Positions 26,137 to 38,665 of a stretch of 64,000 nucleotides of DNA are shown here, piece by piece; positions within the stretch are counted from its first letter, which is position 1; every line of letters begins with the position of its first letter. Origin of the DNA: Rhinopomastus cyanomelas (lineage: Eukaryota; Chordata; Aves; Bucerotiformes; Rhinopomastidae); NCBI GenBank assembly GCA_013400115.1, contig VXBP01000409.1:372001-436000 (forward strand), given 5' to 3'. The notes under the pieces were generated by a model. The model ran no database searches and had not been told where the DNA came from. It worked only from the letters and a program-made list of their open reading frames with translations. A program made the position numbers and the translations under genes.

Positions 26137-26500
26137 ACAGAATCATGGAATCATTGAGGTTGGAAAAGACCTTTGGGATCATTGGGTCCAGCCTGTTCTA
26201 CAAGTTCACTCCTAAACCACATCCCCCAACACTACATCTAAGTGTCTTTTAAACACATCCAGGGATGGGGAGTCAACCACCACCCCGGGCAGCCCATTCC
26301 AGTGCCTGACCAGTCTGTCAGTGAACAATTTTTTCGTGATGTCTAGTCTAACCCTCCCCTGTTGAAGCTTGAAACCCTCCCCTCTGGTTCTGTCACTAAT
26401 GACCTGTGAGAAGAGACCAGCACCAACATCTCTACAGTGTCCTTTCAGATAGTTGTACAGAGCCATTCGGTCTCCCCTAAGGGTCTTCGTCTTCTCCAAC
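26137..26500 (-). mobile_element. CR1 ORF2 C-terminus inserted in an older CR1
   Basis: On the minus strand it reads YLKGHCRDVGAGLFSQVI, SDRTRGEGFKLQQGRVRLD and VVDSPSLDVFKRHLDVV, then the UTR. It belongs to the older GATCCCCCAACAC subfamily. Confidence 0.9.
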
Positions 26501-26518
26501 ATTTCTATGATTCTATGA

Positions 26519-28448
26519 AATTTGCACAAAATCATATTTGTACTTTATACTCTGAGAAAAGAATAATCTGGGAAAAATAATCTATGTAACAGAATTAGAT
26601 TATTTAACACATAGATTTTAAAAAAGCTGGTAATCGCTGCAGTGTTGACTAGGAAAAATAAGAGGTTCTCCTCCATCACATGATGTGGAGCAAGTACTTT
26701 ACTACATGAATAAAGTCCAAACAGGAGACTAGGACGTTGGAGTTCCCTGTTGGTAAATCCACCTCCAGCTTCTAAAGATGTTTTTAAGCAAAGTGAAAGG
26801 TTTTGAAGCATGACTGATGTTCTCATTGTGTGGGAAAGCACCCAATGAAAGGTGCCTTCTCCTGATCCTCTTAAGATATGAGGGTCTGGTCTATAGATTG
26901 CTTGTGACTAGTATCATTGTGGGGTCTTGTTGGTGATACGATGAAATCTTATTGCATCTATAGTATAGTGGAGTGTGAGTAGAATATAGTAGTAGAGCCA
27001 CACTACTATGGGTGTGCCTACTACCAGTAGAAACTAATATGCTAGAAACACAGGCTTCAGGTTCCCCTGGTCAGCCAGAACTCTCATCTTGTAGAACATC
27101 CTAAATGCACATCTGTCTGAAGATGCTTTCCCTCCCATCTTCCACCATGGCTGGCTCTTCAAGCCATGTGTGATCACACTTCAGTGTGATCTGAAAGGCT
27201 TAGAAAAAATCTGTTAGGAGGAGCTGAGTGTCTCGAAATCCAAAGGATGCTGTTAAAAGATTTGGTTTATCTTAATATTCAGATCCACTACCTGAGTGAG
27301 TTTTTCTTTTGCCAGATAAGCCTATGGTTTTGTTCCTTTGCCAGAAGGAGTCCTTGGAGCCTTTATCAAAGCGAAGGGGTAATAACCTGTTAAAACAGTG
27401 TGAAAGAATGAGGTGACAAAGCATTACAGGAAAGAATGAATTTCATGAGTACACAGTGCTCAAATGATACCTTGATTTTGCAGTGAACTCGGGGGCCTTT
27501 CCCAGCAGTGATTTGACAGTCAGTGCAAAGTATTAACACATTTCCTTCAGTTCAGAGTCTCTGCGTGAAGCGTGTTTTTTAATTACACCTTTCAAAATGC
27601 AGCAAAAGATCAAACATCTAAATTCACTCTGCTGACTAGAAGCACATATTCTGTAACGTGAAACAGACTGTGAGGAACAAGAACTAGATGCAACAGAAAC
27701 AGGGCATCTGCCCCCCAAAGTACAGATCACTTATTTACCTTGTAAGTGCTCAACAGCTGGAAGAAATAAAGTTATCTAAATACTACCCCAAGTAGCTGGA
27801 AACTGAAAGCACCGCTACATATGTACGTTTATAAGTGTTTAAACAGTGGAGAGTTTTAAATTATCACATAACATTTGCATGAAACATGCAGGTTTCTGGT
27901 ATTTTCATTTTACCAGCCTGAGGAACTTTGATGCAGTTGCATCTTCCAGCAAAATTTTTATTCTGCTGTCGTCTTCTTGTGCCTGACGCAAAGCGGTTGT
28001 AGTGATACTGCGGGGCATGGGGGAAACAAGGGAGAACAATGGAAAAGCATGTTAGGAGTAAAAAAACATATTATAGGAAATTGAGTCTAGCCTGAATGAG
28101 TCCTGACAGAGCTGAGATGGCTGGTTGTTTCCTGTGCCAGGAACTACCGTGGAACCCCACCAGGAAGTGTGCTACGGGGCCGGATCACATTACACCCTTG
28201 TTTTATGGTTCATTTCATTTATTTAATGCAATTTGAGAACCTACAAAAAAGAGCACTCGAAGAAGGGGATGCTTATTATTTTAAAACATGTCTTTTCTCG
28301 GACTCGAGAAGGTTGGGTCTGGGGACACCTGAGGCACCTAACGTAAGGCAAGGCACATCGCTATGACCATGCAGCGGGTTGTACAGCAAGAGCAAAATGC
28401 TTCCATGTTCATGAAAGGCAAAGCATTATGGTTTTGGCTGCACACTGT
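26519..28448. other. Intron 1 unique stretch, nothing recognised
   Basis: No gene or transposon was recognised in this 1.9 kb. Confidence 0.55.
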
Positions 28449-29025
28449 CTACTTCAGTGAACCAAGTACCCCTGCAGTACTACAGCAACTAAATCATTGT
28501 AGTTTACCCTTAGCACTCCAAGTACACCTGCAGTACAACAACTAAATCATTGTAGTTTACCCTTAGCACTCCAAGTACACCTGCAGTACAACAACTAAAT
28601 CATTGTAGTTTACCCTTAGCACTCCAAGTACACCTGCAGTACTACAACAACTAAATCATAGTAGTTCTCCCTTAGTACTCTAAGTACCCCTGCAGTACTA
28701 CAACAACTAAATCATAGTAGTTTTCCCTTAGTACTCTAAGTGCACCTGCAGTACTACAACAACTAAATCATAGTAGTTCTCCCTTAGTACTCTAAGTACG
28801 CCTGCACTACTACAACAACTAAATCATAGTAGTTCTCCTTTAGTACTCTAAGTACACCTGCAGTACTACAACAACTAAATCATAGTAGTTCTCCTTTAGT
28901 ACTCTAAGTACGCCTGCAGTACTACAACAACTAAGTCACAGCAGTTTTCCCCTGGTACTCCAAGTACACCTGCAGTACTACAACAACAAAGTCCTAGTAG
29001 TTTTCCCTTAGCACTCCCAGCACAT
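28449..29025. repeat. Minisatellite, 53/56 bp x 10
   Basis: Ten units marked by CTGCAGTAC (one reads CTGCACTAC) starting at 28472, 28528, 28581, 28634, 28690, 28746, 28802, 28858, 28914 and 28970. Units two and three lack 3 bp (53 bp); the rest are 56 bp. Later units share CATAGTAGTT, earlier ones CATTGTAGTT, showing ordered divergence. The array ends about 315 bp before exon 2. Confidence 0.96.
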
Positions 29026-29339
29026 TTTAATGCGCTGCAGCGGTTTATCACAACTATGCAGACTAAAAAGGTTGCTCCGTGTTCCGGCTGATTTATAGAG
29101 CACGATAAAACATTCCAAAACCTTTGGAAACGAGGAGCATGCTCCAGCCTGTGTTTGGTCTTTTCACACAGCCGTGTTCCTACGAAGGAATGTTTAATGT
29201 GCTAACTAGATAATGATTCATCAGTTCTGGCAGAGGAACTAATTGTTGTTAATGCAGTACTTAAAAATGTGTGGAATGAACAGCTGGAGCCCACAGTTGT
29301 GGCAAGCCACGCTAAGTCTCTGTCTGTTTTCCCCCACAG

Positions 29340-29411
29340 TGATCTCAGTATGAACAACATTACTAAGCTGCCCTCAAACCCCGTGCACAATCTCCGCTTC
29401 CTGGAAGAGCT
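29340..29411 (+). CDS. LGR5: LGR5 exon 2 (one LRR)
   Basis: This 72-bp exon completes a leucine codon with its first base, then reads DLSMNNITKL through NLRFLEE and ends with CT, the first two bases of the next leucine codon. It equals about residues 71-95 of human LGR5, the first full repeat after the N-terminal cap. N-I-T is a glycosylation sequon; human has N-I-S at the same place. The acceptor is a pyrimidine-rich tract ending CCCCCACAG; the donor is GTGAGT. LGR4 would read differently after MNNIT (recalled), so LGR5 is preferred. Skipping the exon would keep frame. It lies about 320 bp downstream of a ten-copy minisatellite. Confidence 0.93.
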
Positions 29412-30099
29412 GTGAGTATCTTTGTGTCCTTGACGGGCATCGTCGGCGCTAGACGCGTTCCTGGGCTTGTCTCTCGTGCTTGCTGTGGGAACCAGATAAA
29501 ACAGCGCAGGAAAGCTGTCAGCCTGACACTTCTGGCACATGAGGAAACACTTAGTAGGGAGAAAAAAAAAACCAACAAAACAATTGCTTGTGATTCTGGA
29601 AATGAACTTATAAAAGAGTTACCGTGAGGCTACAATTTCTCTAAGCAGAGACAGAGCCAAGCAAATTAAAATTTTTAAACAAGGGCTGTTTAAAAGAGCT
29701 GGATTGCTTTTTGGAAATAGTTAAGCAGCAGGATATTAAAAGTTTGAATACTGGCTCATGTTTATTAAAATCGCAAGTAAAGCTGTAATCAAAACCAAAA
29801 CCCGGTGCCTCGTTCTCCCCGTGTCAAGGACAATTGAGTCCACATTTCATAGTATCAAGGCTTCTTGCCCTAATCACTTTTAATTACTGTTTCCGTGCTC
29901 TAAAGTTTAGCATCCCTGAAGGCTCACTGTAAAATGTACAGTCCTGTGAAAAGCCATCTACTACATTCACTGCGGGGGGAAGGACACTGCAAAAACCGAG
30001 CTAATCAAGCACAGCATCAAGGGCTGGTTTGATGTGATGGTGACTAACCACAAGTGAAAGGTATTGTGCATTCATGAGGCCTGGATTTGGCATGGACCC

Positions 30100-30243
30100 T
30101 ACTCTCCTTCTCTGGAGATGCTTAAAACCTGCCTGGATGTGTTCCCGAGTGATGATCTAGGAGACCCTGCTGTGGCAGGGGGATTGGACTAGATGATCCT
30201 TCGAGGTCCCTTCCAATCCCTGATGTGCTGTGAGTCTGTGATT
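30100..30243 (+). mobile_element. CR1 LINE 3' end
   Basis: CTCCTTCTCTGGAGATGCTT to GCTGTGAGTCTGTGATT. Confidence 0.9.
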
Positions 30244-31212
30244 ATAATGGCCCAGGCTTAAAGGAAAATGTTGTTTCCTGAGGAGCGATGGGGATTCTGT
30301 AACTGATGCACCATAAATCCTGGGGTGGGGGGGAAGCCTGACACCTACATTTGCATGAGCACCTCTAAAAGTTGATTAGAAGAATTTTCTAGGCATCCAG
30401 CTGCTTATGAAGTGTGATTTATAAGCTTTTAAAGGTGAAACCTCCATTTTTTTTTTATAGCACCTTTAGCTGCTAACACACCATAAACCTCGCGTAAGAT
30501 ACGCGGTCATGGTGCCACCCTTATTGCGTAGACGTGGTGTCTTTTAAGCATTGTATGTGTAAAGTCCTTTGCAATGTAGATGGGTGTTGCACCAACAACT
30601 CTTGGAGCCCTTGCTGACACTCATTTGGATTTTGCCACCTGGTATCTAGGAAAAAAAAGAAAGAAGAAAAAAAAATCCAGCACATTTTGAAACGCTGGCT
30701 TTGAACAAAGCCCTGTTTGCAAGCGTCGGTTCCTTTCCTGTCTCGTTGTTGTTGCTGGAGCCATTTGAGTGTAGAGTGCCTTGATTCTTTTAGTTTTCTC
30801 TGCTGCTTTTCTTTGGGTATCATGTCTGTATTGCTGTTGGTGCAACTGTCAAACATACAGATAAGGGTGTAACAAGGAGCTTGTGGATTTGTGCATCACG
30901 TTGGTATTGGCTTGTCCAACCTCCTGTCAGCTGTAACAACTCTGCTGAACTCAGCCAACCCAATGATTTCTCTCTGGCCATTCATGAAGAAAAACAAAAG
31001 GTTGGGTTTTTCCTGGAAGGAAATCCTAGTACATTAAGCTAAATTCCTCCCATCTTCCATGTTATGGTCTAACGTTAGGTGACCCAAGCAGTGAGACTTC
31101 TATTGCTGCTTGAACAACTGTTTAGCAGTCAACTGCATCTTCCTGATCAAGGCTTTCAAAGTATTCTTACCTTACCCTTGGTTCCAAATGAATTGGTGGA
31201 AAGGAAGGGATG

Positions 31213-31661
31213 TGGACGTGCTGTAGCGTGTGCAGAGGAGGGCCACGAGGATGATCAGAGGGCTGGAGCACCTCCCCTATGAGGATAGACTGAGAGAGTT
31301 GGGGCTGTTCAGTCTGGAGAAGAGGAGGCTCCCAGGTGACCATATTGTGGCCTTCCAGTAACTGAAGAGGGCTACAAAAAGGCTGGGGAGGGGTTTTTTG
31401 TGATGTCAGGTAGCGACAGGACTAGGGGGAATGGAGCAAAGCTGGAGATGGGTAGATTTAAAGGTGATGTGTAGAAGAAGTTCTTCACCATGAGAGTGGT
31501 GAGAGCCTGGAATGGGTTGCCCAGGGAGGTGGTTGGGGCCCCATCCCTGGAGGTGTTTAAGGCCGGGCTGGATGGGGTTCTGGCCAGCCTGGTCTAGGGT
31601 GGGGTGTCCCTTCCCATGGTGGGGGGGTTGGACCTGGATGATCCTGTGGTCCCTTCTAACA
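31213..31661 (+). mobile_element. CR1 ORF2 C-terminus and UTR, distinct subfamily
   Basis: GAGGGCCACGAGGATGATCA, GAGAGTTGGGGCTGTTCAGT and AGCCTGGAATGGGTTGCCCA motifs. Its UTR carries the TCCCTTCCCATGG type ending, shared with the copy at 49780. Confidence 0.9.
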
Positions 31662-31693
31662 GGAACATATCCAGGTGGCTTTTAAACCTCTCA
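31662..31693 (-). mobile_element. CR1 scrap
   Basis: AGGAACATATCCAGGTGGCT, the internal UTR part of the young type in reverse, joined to the preceding plus-strand copy. Confidence 0.6.
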
Positions 31694-32619
31694 CTGAAGC
31701 ACAACATCCTGCAACTATGCAGCATTTTTGAGGTGCATTTTCCTCTAAAAGTTTTGAAGATATTGCGGTACTTTCAAAATTTAGTTGTTCTAGCACCTCC
31801 AACGTTCCATTCTGAGCAAGGTCTTTCGTGAAAATGATGGCCTCTTCAGGCCCCACTTTCTCTTGAAGTGCATAAGGTAGAACTCCCACTGAGAAAGAAA
31901 TATGCTTGGCTGTTTGATTATCAGCAAGTTGCTCTGCATGAACTTGCACCAGACCATTAAGTCAAATTCTTCATTACAAACTCCAAATAGCTGCAGATGT
32001 TTATCAGTACGAGTGAGTCCGAGACTCAGTCTCGTGTGGAGTGTTTCTGGACTTAGGTCATTCTACTATTTGTATAGAACGTCCATAATAATAAAGCAAC
32101 GAGTTAGAGTAATTTGGGGGGAAAAAGGGGGTTTTTAAAAGTCTAAAGAATTATTTAGGGTGGGACACTTCATTCTCTAAGAGGCAGCTACATCTGAGTG
32201 AGGACGTAACGTTTGGTGATTAGGAACACTTCAAAGCAGTGCCTGGAACGGTTTTATTTTATAAATTAATCTCTCTGTGAAGAGTGAGGAAGAAAGCCAA
32301 TAGTGATTTGGAACTATTTGGATCAGACCTAACTACAAACCTCTCCAGGTAGATACATCCCTGCACACGAGTACATATGCATTTGCACGCACGCCCGTGT
32401 GTGCCCATGGATGAGGTGTTTTACTTTATCTTGGAACACTGGAACGTTCCACTGATAAAGCTCCGGGTGATTTTTAGTGCATTGCTATTCTTCAGCAATC
32501 TAAAATAAGCTTTTTGGTAGAAAAGCATCAAAACAGTCTTTTTTACAATAATCTTACCTCCAGAGTAAGACGGTTCCAAATAATTTCCATTTCACCAAAT
32601 CAGGTGACGAAGCCACCTT

Positions 32620-32780
32620 TTCCCAGGGTGGTGGTTGAGTCCCCATCCCTGGATGTGTTTAAGGTCGCTTAGATGTAGTGTTGGGGGACCTGATTTAGGG
32701 GTGACCTTGCAGAATAGGGTTGATGCTGGACTCGATGATCCCAAGGGTCTTTTCCAACCTGAATGATTCTATGATTCTAA
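32620..32780 (+). mobile_element. CR1 tail, older subfamily
   Basis: GTTGAGTCCCCATCCCTGGA, then TGGACTCGATGATCCCAAGG and ATTCTATGATTCT. Confidence 0.9.
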
Positions 32781-32820
32781 ATCTATTCAGTGCAACTTAT
32801 CTACAGGTGTAAGGAAGTTT

Positions 32821-32924
32821 ACTGTGTGACTGGATCTAGGTGATCCTGCTGTGGCAGGGGGATTGGATCAGATGATCTTTCAAGGTCCCCTCCGATCTCT
32901 AATGTTCTGTGATTCTGTGATTCT
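32821..32924 (+). mobile_element. CR1 LINE 3' tail, young subfamily
   Basis: TGTGTGACTGGATCTAGGTG to TTCTGTGATTCTGTGATTCT, some 40 bp after a copy of the other subfamily. Confidence 0.9.
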
Positions 32925-34544
32925 TGTTATTTCTTAAAATAACCTTGAAGGGAATGAAATATCTGGAGAAGTTTTTCAGATTGATCACAGTGTTTTTACA
33001 GTGGCTACACAAAAGTGCCTTTAAAAATACATTCTAGTAGCAGCCCACATGCAGAATTACAGACAGGAGACATCCACGTTGCATGAATCTCACCATGATT
33101 TGTGTGGAAATCCCTTTGTACTGTAGAAATGGTCAAAAGGCCACTGTATAAGTGAAAATGAAGTCCTACTTTACCAGGCACAATCCACTAGCGTCTGGTC
33201 TTGTTTATTGTTTTTTCTTCTTTCTCTGCTCTTTCTTTCTACAGAGAGGTTTTCAAAGGTGTTAATAGGAATTAGGTGTCCTTTTCCCCACTGACTTGGA
33301 GTGGTGAGACCGAGCTCTTGGTCGTTTACATCTTTGAGAGCACTGGCTCCTGGAGGCTTGTACAGTCTTTGTGCTCATGCAGTCACGTTGTGGTTGGCAC
33401 TGAAAACTGATTCAGTGCTTGTAACTGTTAGCTGAGCTAGCAGAAAACGTGGCCACATTGCAGCCATAATCCAGATTGTTCTGCAAAAATGGGGAGGGTC
33501 TTGGAGAATCTTGCATCAACAATCTTTGGACTGGAATTTTACAAACTGAAATCTCTCCCAAAGATTAATCTGTATAGATTTTAAAACCTTCAGGCAAAAA
33601 AAAAATGTAGGAGAAAAAAAATGTGAAGGCTTTACCTTCCCTAAACAAGATCCCTGATGCTCTGGAGCTGTTGCTGCATTTTTGGTGTCCCTTTGATACC
33701 ACCAAAGCGCCTCACAGCAAAGACCTCTCCCATGTGGATGTGTAGCCTGGTACCCTCCAAACTGCACCTTTGACTGTCTTATCAAGAATGATGAGATGAA
33801 GAACAATTAAAAAAGGGAATCAGCAGAGCAAACGCTTTACTAAATCAGAGCTGCTTTCACTGCTCATTGAGTAGCTTGTGCTGACAGACAATTGTTCTGG
33901 AAATGTTAATGCAAATGGCACGGGGCAACCTTGACACTGGAACCGCTGTGCATCTCTAGTGTAAAGGGACTAAAGAGGAGGACATGGGGGATGGAAGAAG
34001 GTGGAAGTGCAAAGAGTGAGATAAGTGTGCAGGTGGAGACCATGAGTGTTCTAGGTTGATTCCCAAGAAACCTTGTCAGTGCTACTGCATCTCCTTTACT
34101 GACCGTGTGCTGAAGTTTATTTGTGGCTTGTAAGTGCTTTCTGGAAAGTGTCATCTACAATCCAGCATCATTCATTAGGAAGTGGTTCTGAATATCAAAA
34201 AAAGCCATAGGAAGAGGCTTTTGTGTTTTGCAATCAATACAGATAGTGAAATCATACTTAATTGTAAGAAGGCGAAGTGATCCTGCTGCAGTCAGAAGGC
34301 AGATACGCGGCTGCGTGTTGAGCCCTGTAGGAGGGTGCTGCTTTCTGCAGCACCGAGAGCAGAGCAGCTTGTTCTCAGCACTGGCCACGGACAGCTTCAC
34401 AAAAGATCAGTTGTCTTTCACAGCTCCTGAATCACACTGGTGCCAGGTGCAGAAAGAGGCTCTGCCTTTCATAAGCAGAGGAAGAAGTCAGGACATTTCA
34501 GACCGTGCCCTTAACTGACAGAAATCTGTGATCTGTTCTATCAA

Positions 34545-34830
34545 AGCCAGCTCAAGATCAAATACACAGTGACTTCATTCCAACTGCTCGAGGTCATTTG
34601 GACACGTTCCAATTGACACCCCTGCGAGAATCTGGCACATGAATTTAAAAGGCAATTAGCCCCTAAAGCCCGAGCAGACGGCGTTGCGTTTGAATTCCCA
34701 GCTAAGCCGTAAGCAGCAATAAATGTAATGTACAGCACAATTACGGCTCGCACGCTCCTCTCTCCTTTCTCAAGGAAAGGAGGGTGTCTTTACATTTTCT
34801 CCTTTGATCTCTCTGAGCAAAAGATTTTTT
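34545..34830. promoter_or_regulatory. Candidate regulatory block with CpGs and a TCF-like site
   Basis: Repeat-free stretch in intron 2 with about ten CpG dinucleotides in 200 bp, a GGCAATTAGC homeodomain-like motif, and CTTTGATC at 34802-34809, which fits the TCF/LEF consensus. LGR5 is a Wnt target gene. A function is inferred only; such motifs arise often by chance. Confidence 0.2.
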
Positions 34831-35051
34831 TAATATATCATTTGACCCACATTTCTTTTTCTATTGCTGTAATGATGACTGTTTGCATTAGCATGACAGA
34901 TTGAAATATAAAAAGATGATTAAAATACAGAGTAGCATTGAAGTTGCTGGTCTAAGGAAGTAATTCCTCAGCAACGTTTTGATGTGTTTATATCATCCAT
35001 TAATTAACTAATGATTAACACAGTACTTAATCATCCATTAATTCACTAAAT

Positions 35052-35312
35052 CACAGAATCACAGAACATTAGGGATTGGAAGGGACCTTGAGAGATCGTC
35101 CAGCCCAATCCCCCTGACACATGAGGATCACCTAGACCAAGTCACACAGGAACACATCCAGGTAGGTTTAAAACATCTCCAGAGAAAGAGATTTAAAGCC
35201 ACAACCTCTCTGGGCAGCCCCTTCCAATGCTCTGTTAACCACCCCTCTTCTGATCCACCCCAGGATGCCACTGGTCTTCATGGCCAGAAGGGCTCATTGC
35301 TCATTGGCACAA
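35052..35312 (-). mobile_element. CR1 end, rearranged
   Basis: AATCACAGAACATTAGGGAT end and CTCCAGAGAAAGAGA, then a jump to the ORF2 motif ACCCCAGGATGCCACTGGTC with the piece between deleted. Confidence 0.87.
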
Positions 35313-35337
35313 GGATAATCCTAAAAGAAAAAGATCT

Positions 35338-35386
35338 AGAAAAGATTATCTTCCCAGGTCCCTTCCAGTCCCTAATGTACCATGAA
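35338..35386 (+). mobile_element. CR1 tail scrap
   Basis: AGGTCCCTTCCAGTCCCTAA and TGTACCATGA, opposite to the preceding copy. Confidence 0.7.
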
Positions 35387-35984
35387 ATGAACGTTCTCCT
35401 GTTGTGCTTCCACATTCTTCCTCCACAAAGAGCAGTTTCCTTTTTTAGCAACAGACCTATGATTGGTATTAATGCAACCAAGAGCAGCTCCTCAGAGAAG
35501 AGTAAATTACTGGCAAATTTGATACTGGGGTGGGATGCAAATGAGGCTCCTATTTCTACTTGTGTCAGCACAAATTTTTCCACAGGCTTCAGTGAGTCTA
35601 AGATTTCACTGTGGATCGTTATCAGTTGTTCAGAACAATTATGGCAGTTGGAGAGGCGGATCGGGCTTTTAGGGATGAAGTCTCACGTTACAGAAGAGAG
35701 AGAGTTGCTTATCTGCACCTGAGCTATAAGTGCACAGTCCACAGCTGCGTGGATTTGAGTGGAGTTTTCTCTGTGGCATACTAGTGTTTCAGCACCGAAT
35801 TCATGAAGGTTAGTACCGTGTCCCCACAGAACTGTCCCGGCTTTTGGGGGTTTTTTGCTGTCTCAGGTCTTCCAGACGTTCTTTTCACAAAAGCAAAGAT
35901 TTGTTTTTCACTAGTCTCTAGGTTCTCAGGTACCAGTACAGGTTGGGGATTGACTTGCAGGAGAGCAGTACAGGAGACTTGGAT

Positions 35985-36635
35985 GGATGACCCGGCTCAG
36001 GACGACCGTGAGCAATGGGCCCTTGTGGCCAAGAAGGCCACTGGCATCCTGGGGTGGATCAGAAGAGGGGTGGTTAGCAGATCAAGAGAGGTTCTCCTTT
36101 GCCTCTACTCTGCTCTGGTGAGATCACATCTGGAATGTTGTGTCCAGTCCTGGGCCACTCAGTTCCAGAAGGACACAGAGCTGCTGGAGAGAGTCCAACA
36201 CAGCTACAGAGATGATGGAGGGAGTGGAACATCTCCCTGCTGAGGAAAGGATGAGGGAGATGGGTCTGTCTTTGGAAAAAAAGGAGACTGAGGGGTGACC
36301 TCATTAATGCTTATAAATATGTGAAGGGTGGATGTCAGGAAGATGGAGCCAGGCTCTGCTCGGTGGCATCTAATGATAGGACAAGAGGCAGTGTGTGTGA
36401 GCTGGAACAGAGGAGGTGCCATATAAACATGAGAAGGAACTTCTTCCCAGTGAGGGTCCCAGAGCACTGGGAGGGGCTGCTGAAGGGGGTTGTGGAGTCT
36501 CCTTCTCCGGAGATGTTTAAGACCCGCCTGGATGTGTTCCGTGTGCCACTTGATCTAGGGGATCCTGCTGTGTCAGGGGGATTGGACTGGATGATCTCTC
36601 AAGGTCCCTTCCAATCCCTAATGTTCTGTGATTCT
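35985..36635 (+). mobile_element. CR1 ORF2 C-terminal half and UTR
   Basis: Among the longest copies. It reads EQWALVAKKATGILGWIRRG and VLLCLYSALVRSHLECCVQS, then after a frame break GGCQEDGARLCSVASNDR and FKTRLDVF, then the UTR. The break between the two frames makes it inactive. It lacks the catalytic part of the reverse transcriptase. Confidence 0.93.
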
Positions 36636-37577
36636 TCTTTATACAAGTCCTCTTCTGTCTGTAGTTTGTTAGTTGTAGCACATGATGTAGGAAATGAGGA
36701 ATGAAACATCTGTTCTCCAAGGAAAGGAGCCAATATAAAACTGATGGAATTGTGACATTCTTGTTAAACTACTGACCTTTCAACTTTCTGACGTACCGAT
36801 GCACATAAAAATTAATGGCAGCATTCTTGTAGTTCATGCACTTTTTGCCTCATGCCTTCAAGCAATCCACAAACCAGTCAGGGAACAGAAGCAAAAAGCA
36901 GAGTCAAAGGGACATCAAGGCAAGGTAGCAGTAGTCTGCAGAATTATTGTTGTAGAAATCCCTCAGCACCTTAGCACAGTCGAGGGATGACTCCAGATTG
37001 CCCTCTGCTCCATAGAGGATGTTGCAGTAGATTATGAAATGTAGTGCAGGGTCTTCATTTTAATCTTTAATTTTAATCTGCATCAAAGGCCGTGTGCTGG
37101 CACCGGTCTAGAAGCGCTGAGTCAGCTTGGCTTTACTTTTACAGTTCACTGGCATGATAGCAACCATCCAATACATTGATCATAAATTTCAGTGAAATTA
37201 AGTTCTGCCTCACTGTGTCTGTTCTGAAATTGAATTACAACAGGTGTCAGCAGGTTTCCACCTCTTACTGGTGGGGATTGACTCCCTCCGCACCGCTGGT
37301 TCCCGTCATGTGTTGAGCCACATCCAGCGTGTCCTCTGTTCTCCTACCTTTCAGCACTTGCAGAATGTGTTGGTAACCTGTTCCAGAAAATTCCTTTATG
37401 CAAATCCTGTTAGAACACAACATTAATTCAGACACATTGTCCTTTCCAAGGAGACTGTTGTCTTCCTTCACGTCCTGTCTGTACTTTGGATACTACTAGG
37501 TTTTGAAGCACACTTCACAGGTGGTTTTCAGCATTTGCTGGACTAGATCTTGGGCAAACAGCCACTAGCCACATCTT

Positions 37578-37720
37578 AGAATCATAGAATCATTAGGGAT
37601 TGGAAGGGACCTTGAAAGATCATCTAGTCCAATCCCCTGCCACAGCAGAATCACTTAGACCAAGTCACACAAGGACACATCCAGGCAGGTCTTAAACATC
37701 TCCAGTGAAGAAGACTCCAC
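37578..37720 (-). mobile_element. CR1 LINE 3' end
   Basis: AATCATAGAATCATTAGGGA to GTGAAGAAGACTCCAC on the + strand. Confidence 0.9.
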
Positions 37721-38665
37721 ACTGTTACTGTCTGCTGTAGAAAGTGCATGGCTGAGTTAGGTCTTCTTTCCACATTTAGTGTGGAAAGAAGCTGTGGCAG
37801 CTTTTCCTTTATTAAATGCCAAAATTTGTTGGCTGGAGAGGGGACATCTTTCAGTGTTTCAAGTTCACCTTCCATCCCAGAAGGTACCGTGGTACCAGGC
37901 AAGGCTTGTCCTGGTGTGGAAATCATCCAGGCTCAGTTGCTGAAGAAAAATTATTGTGCTAAAATATAAAGGAAGTCGTTGACTATCCTCAGTCCTAATC
38001 TCATGTTTGTTTTCTTCTTCTTGAGGAATGAAGTTTTTCTTTTCAGACACCAGCAGCAATCAAAGGAAAACAAATGTTTCTGATGATAGTCTGAGCTTTT
38101 TGTGGGTGTCTCCTGTGGCTGGTTGTCTTTGGGAATGCTCTCCTGACTGGGTGACCACCATTTCTGAGAACTATGACTCTGCAGAGAGAGGTCAGGAGAC
38201 ACCACAGGGATAAACAGATGGTGAACACTCAAAGGATAACCTGGATATGTCTTAAATCTAACATAGGCTGTGAATCTGACGTGCAGCCCTGCAGCTATTC
38301 CAGCAGTGGGCAGCTGTGTTGAAAGATGTTTTATAAATTGCTGCAATTTGAAAGGATGGAGGCAACATGCCTTTCTCTGAGCTCATTTATTTTACATCTT
38401 TTAGAAAGAAACATGAAGTAGTAGAAAAACAGCAAGTGCTTAAGCCAAAAGTATCCTGGTACCCCCAACAGTGGCACGTAGCAGGTACTGGGGGAACCAT
38501 GTGGTAACACTTGCCCTTAAGAGTTTCCAGCCTCCATTAACTTGCATGATATGAAGTAGTAAAGTATTCTTTACTACTACAAGTAAAATCTAATTCTAAA
38601 ATAATATGGCTTTAAAAAGGGACTGTGTGCTAGTGCTGTGCACTTGTGATTACTTTTACATTAAA

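Larger units (their letters stand above)
1..29339 (+). other. LGR5: LGR5 intron 1 (3' part)
   Basis: Everything upstream of exon 2 is read as intron 1, because no exon 1 (signal peptide plus cysteine-rich cap) could be found. The intron therefore extends beyond the window's left edge and is at least 29.3 kb. It holds about 27 CR1 segments, the 44-bp and 53/56-bp minisatellites, an AT microsatellite and a GTTGT-rich array, listed separately. No ORF in it resembles a known protein apart from CR1 ORF2 remnants. An alternative is that part of it is 5' flanking sequence, if this species uses a different first exon. Confidence 0.75.

Noticed and set aside
1..29339. LGR5 exon 1 within the window
   Set aside because: No signal peptide plus cysteine-rich LRR N-cap ending in a phase-2 donor could be found on the + strand.
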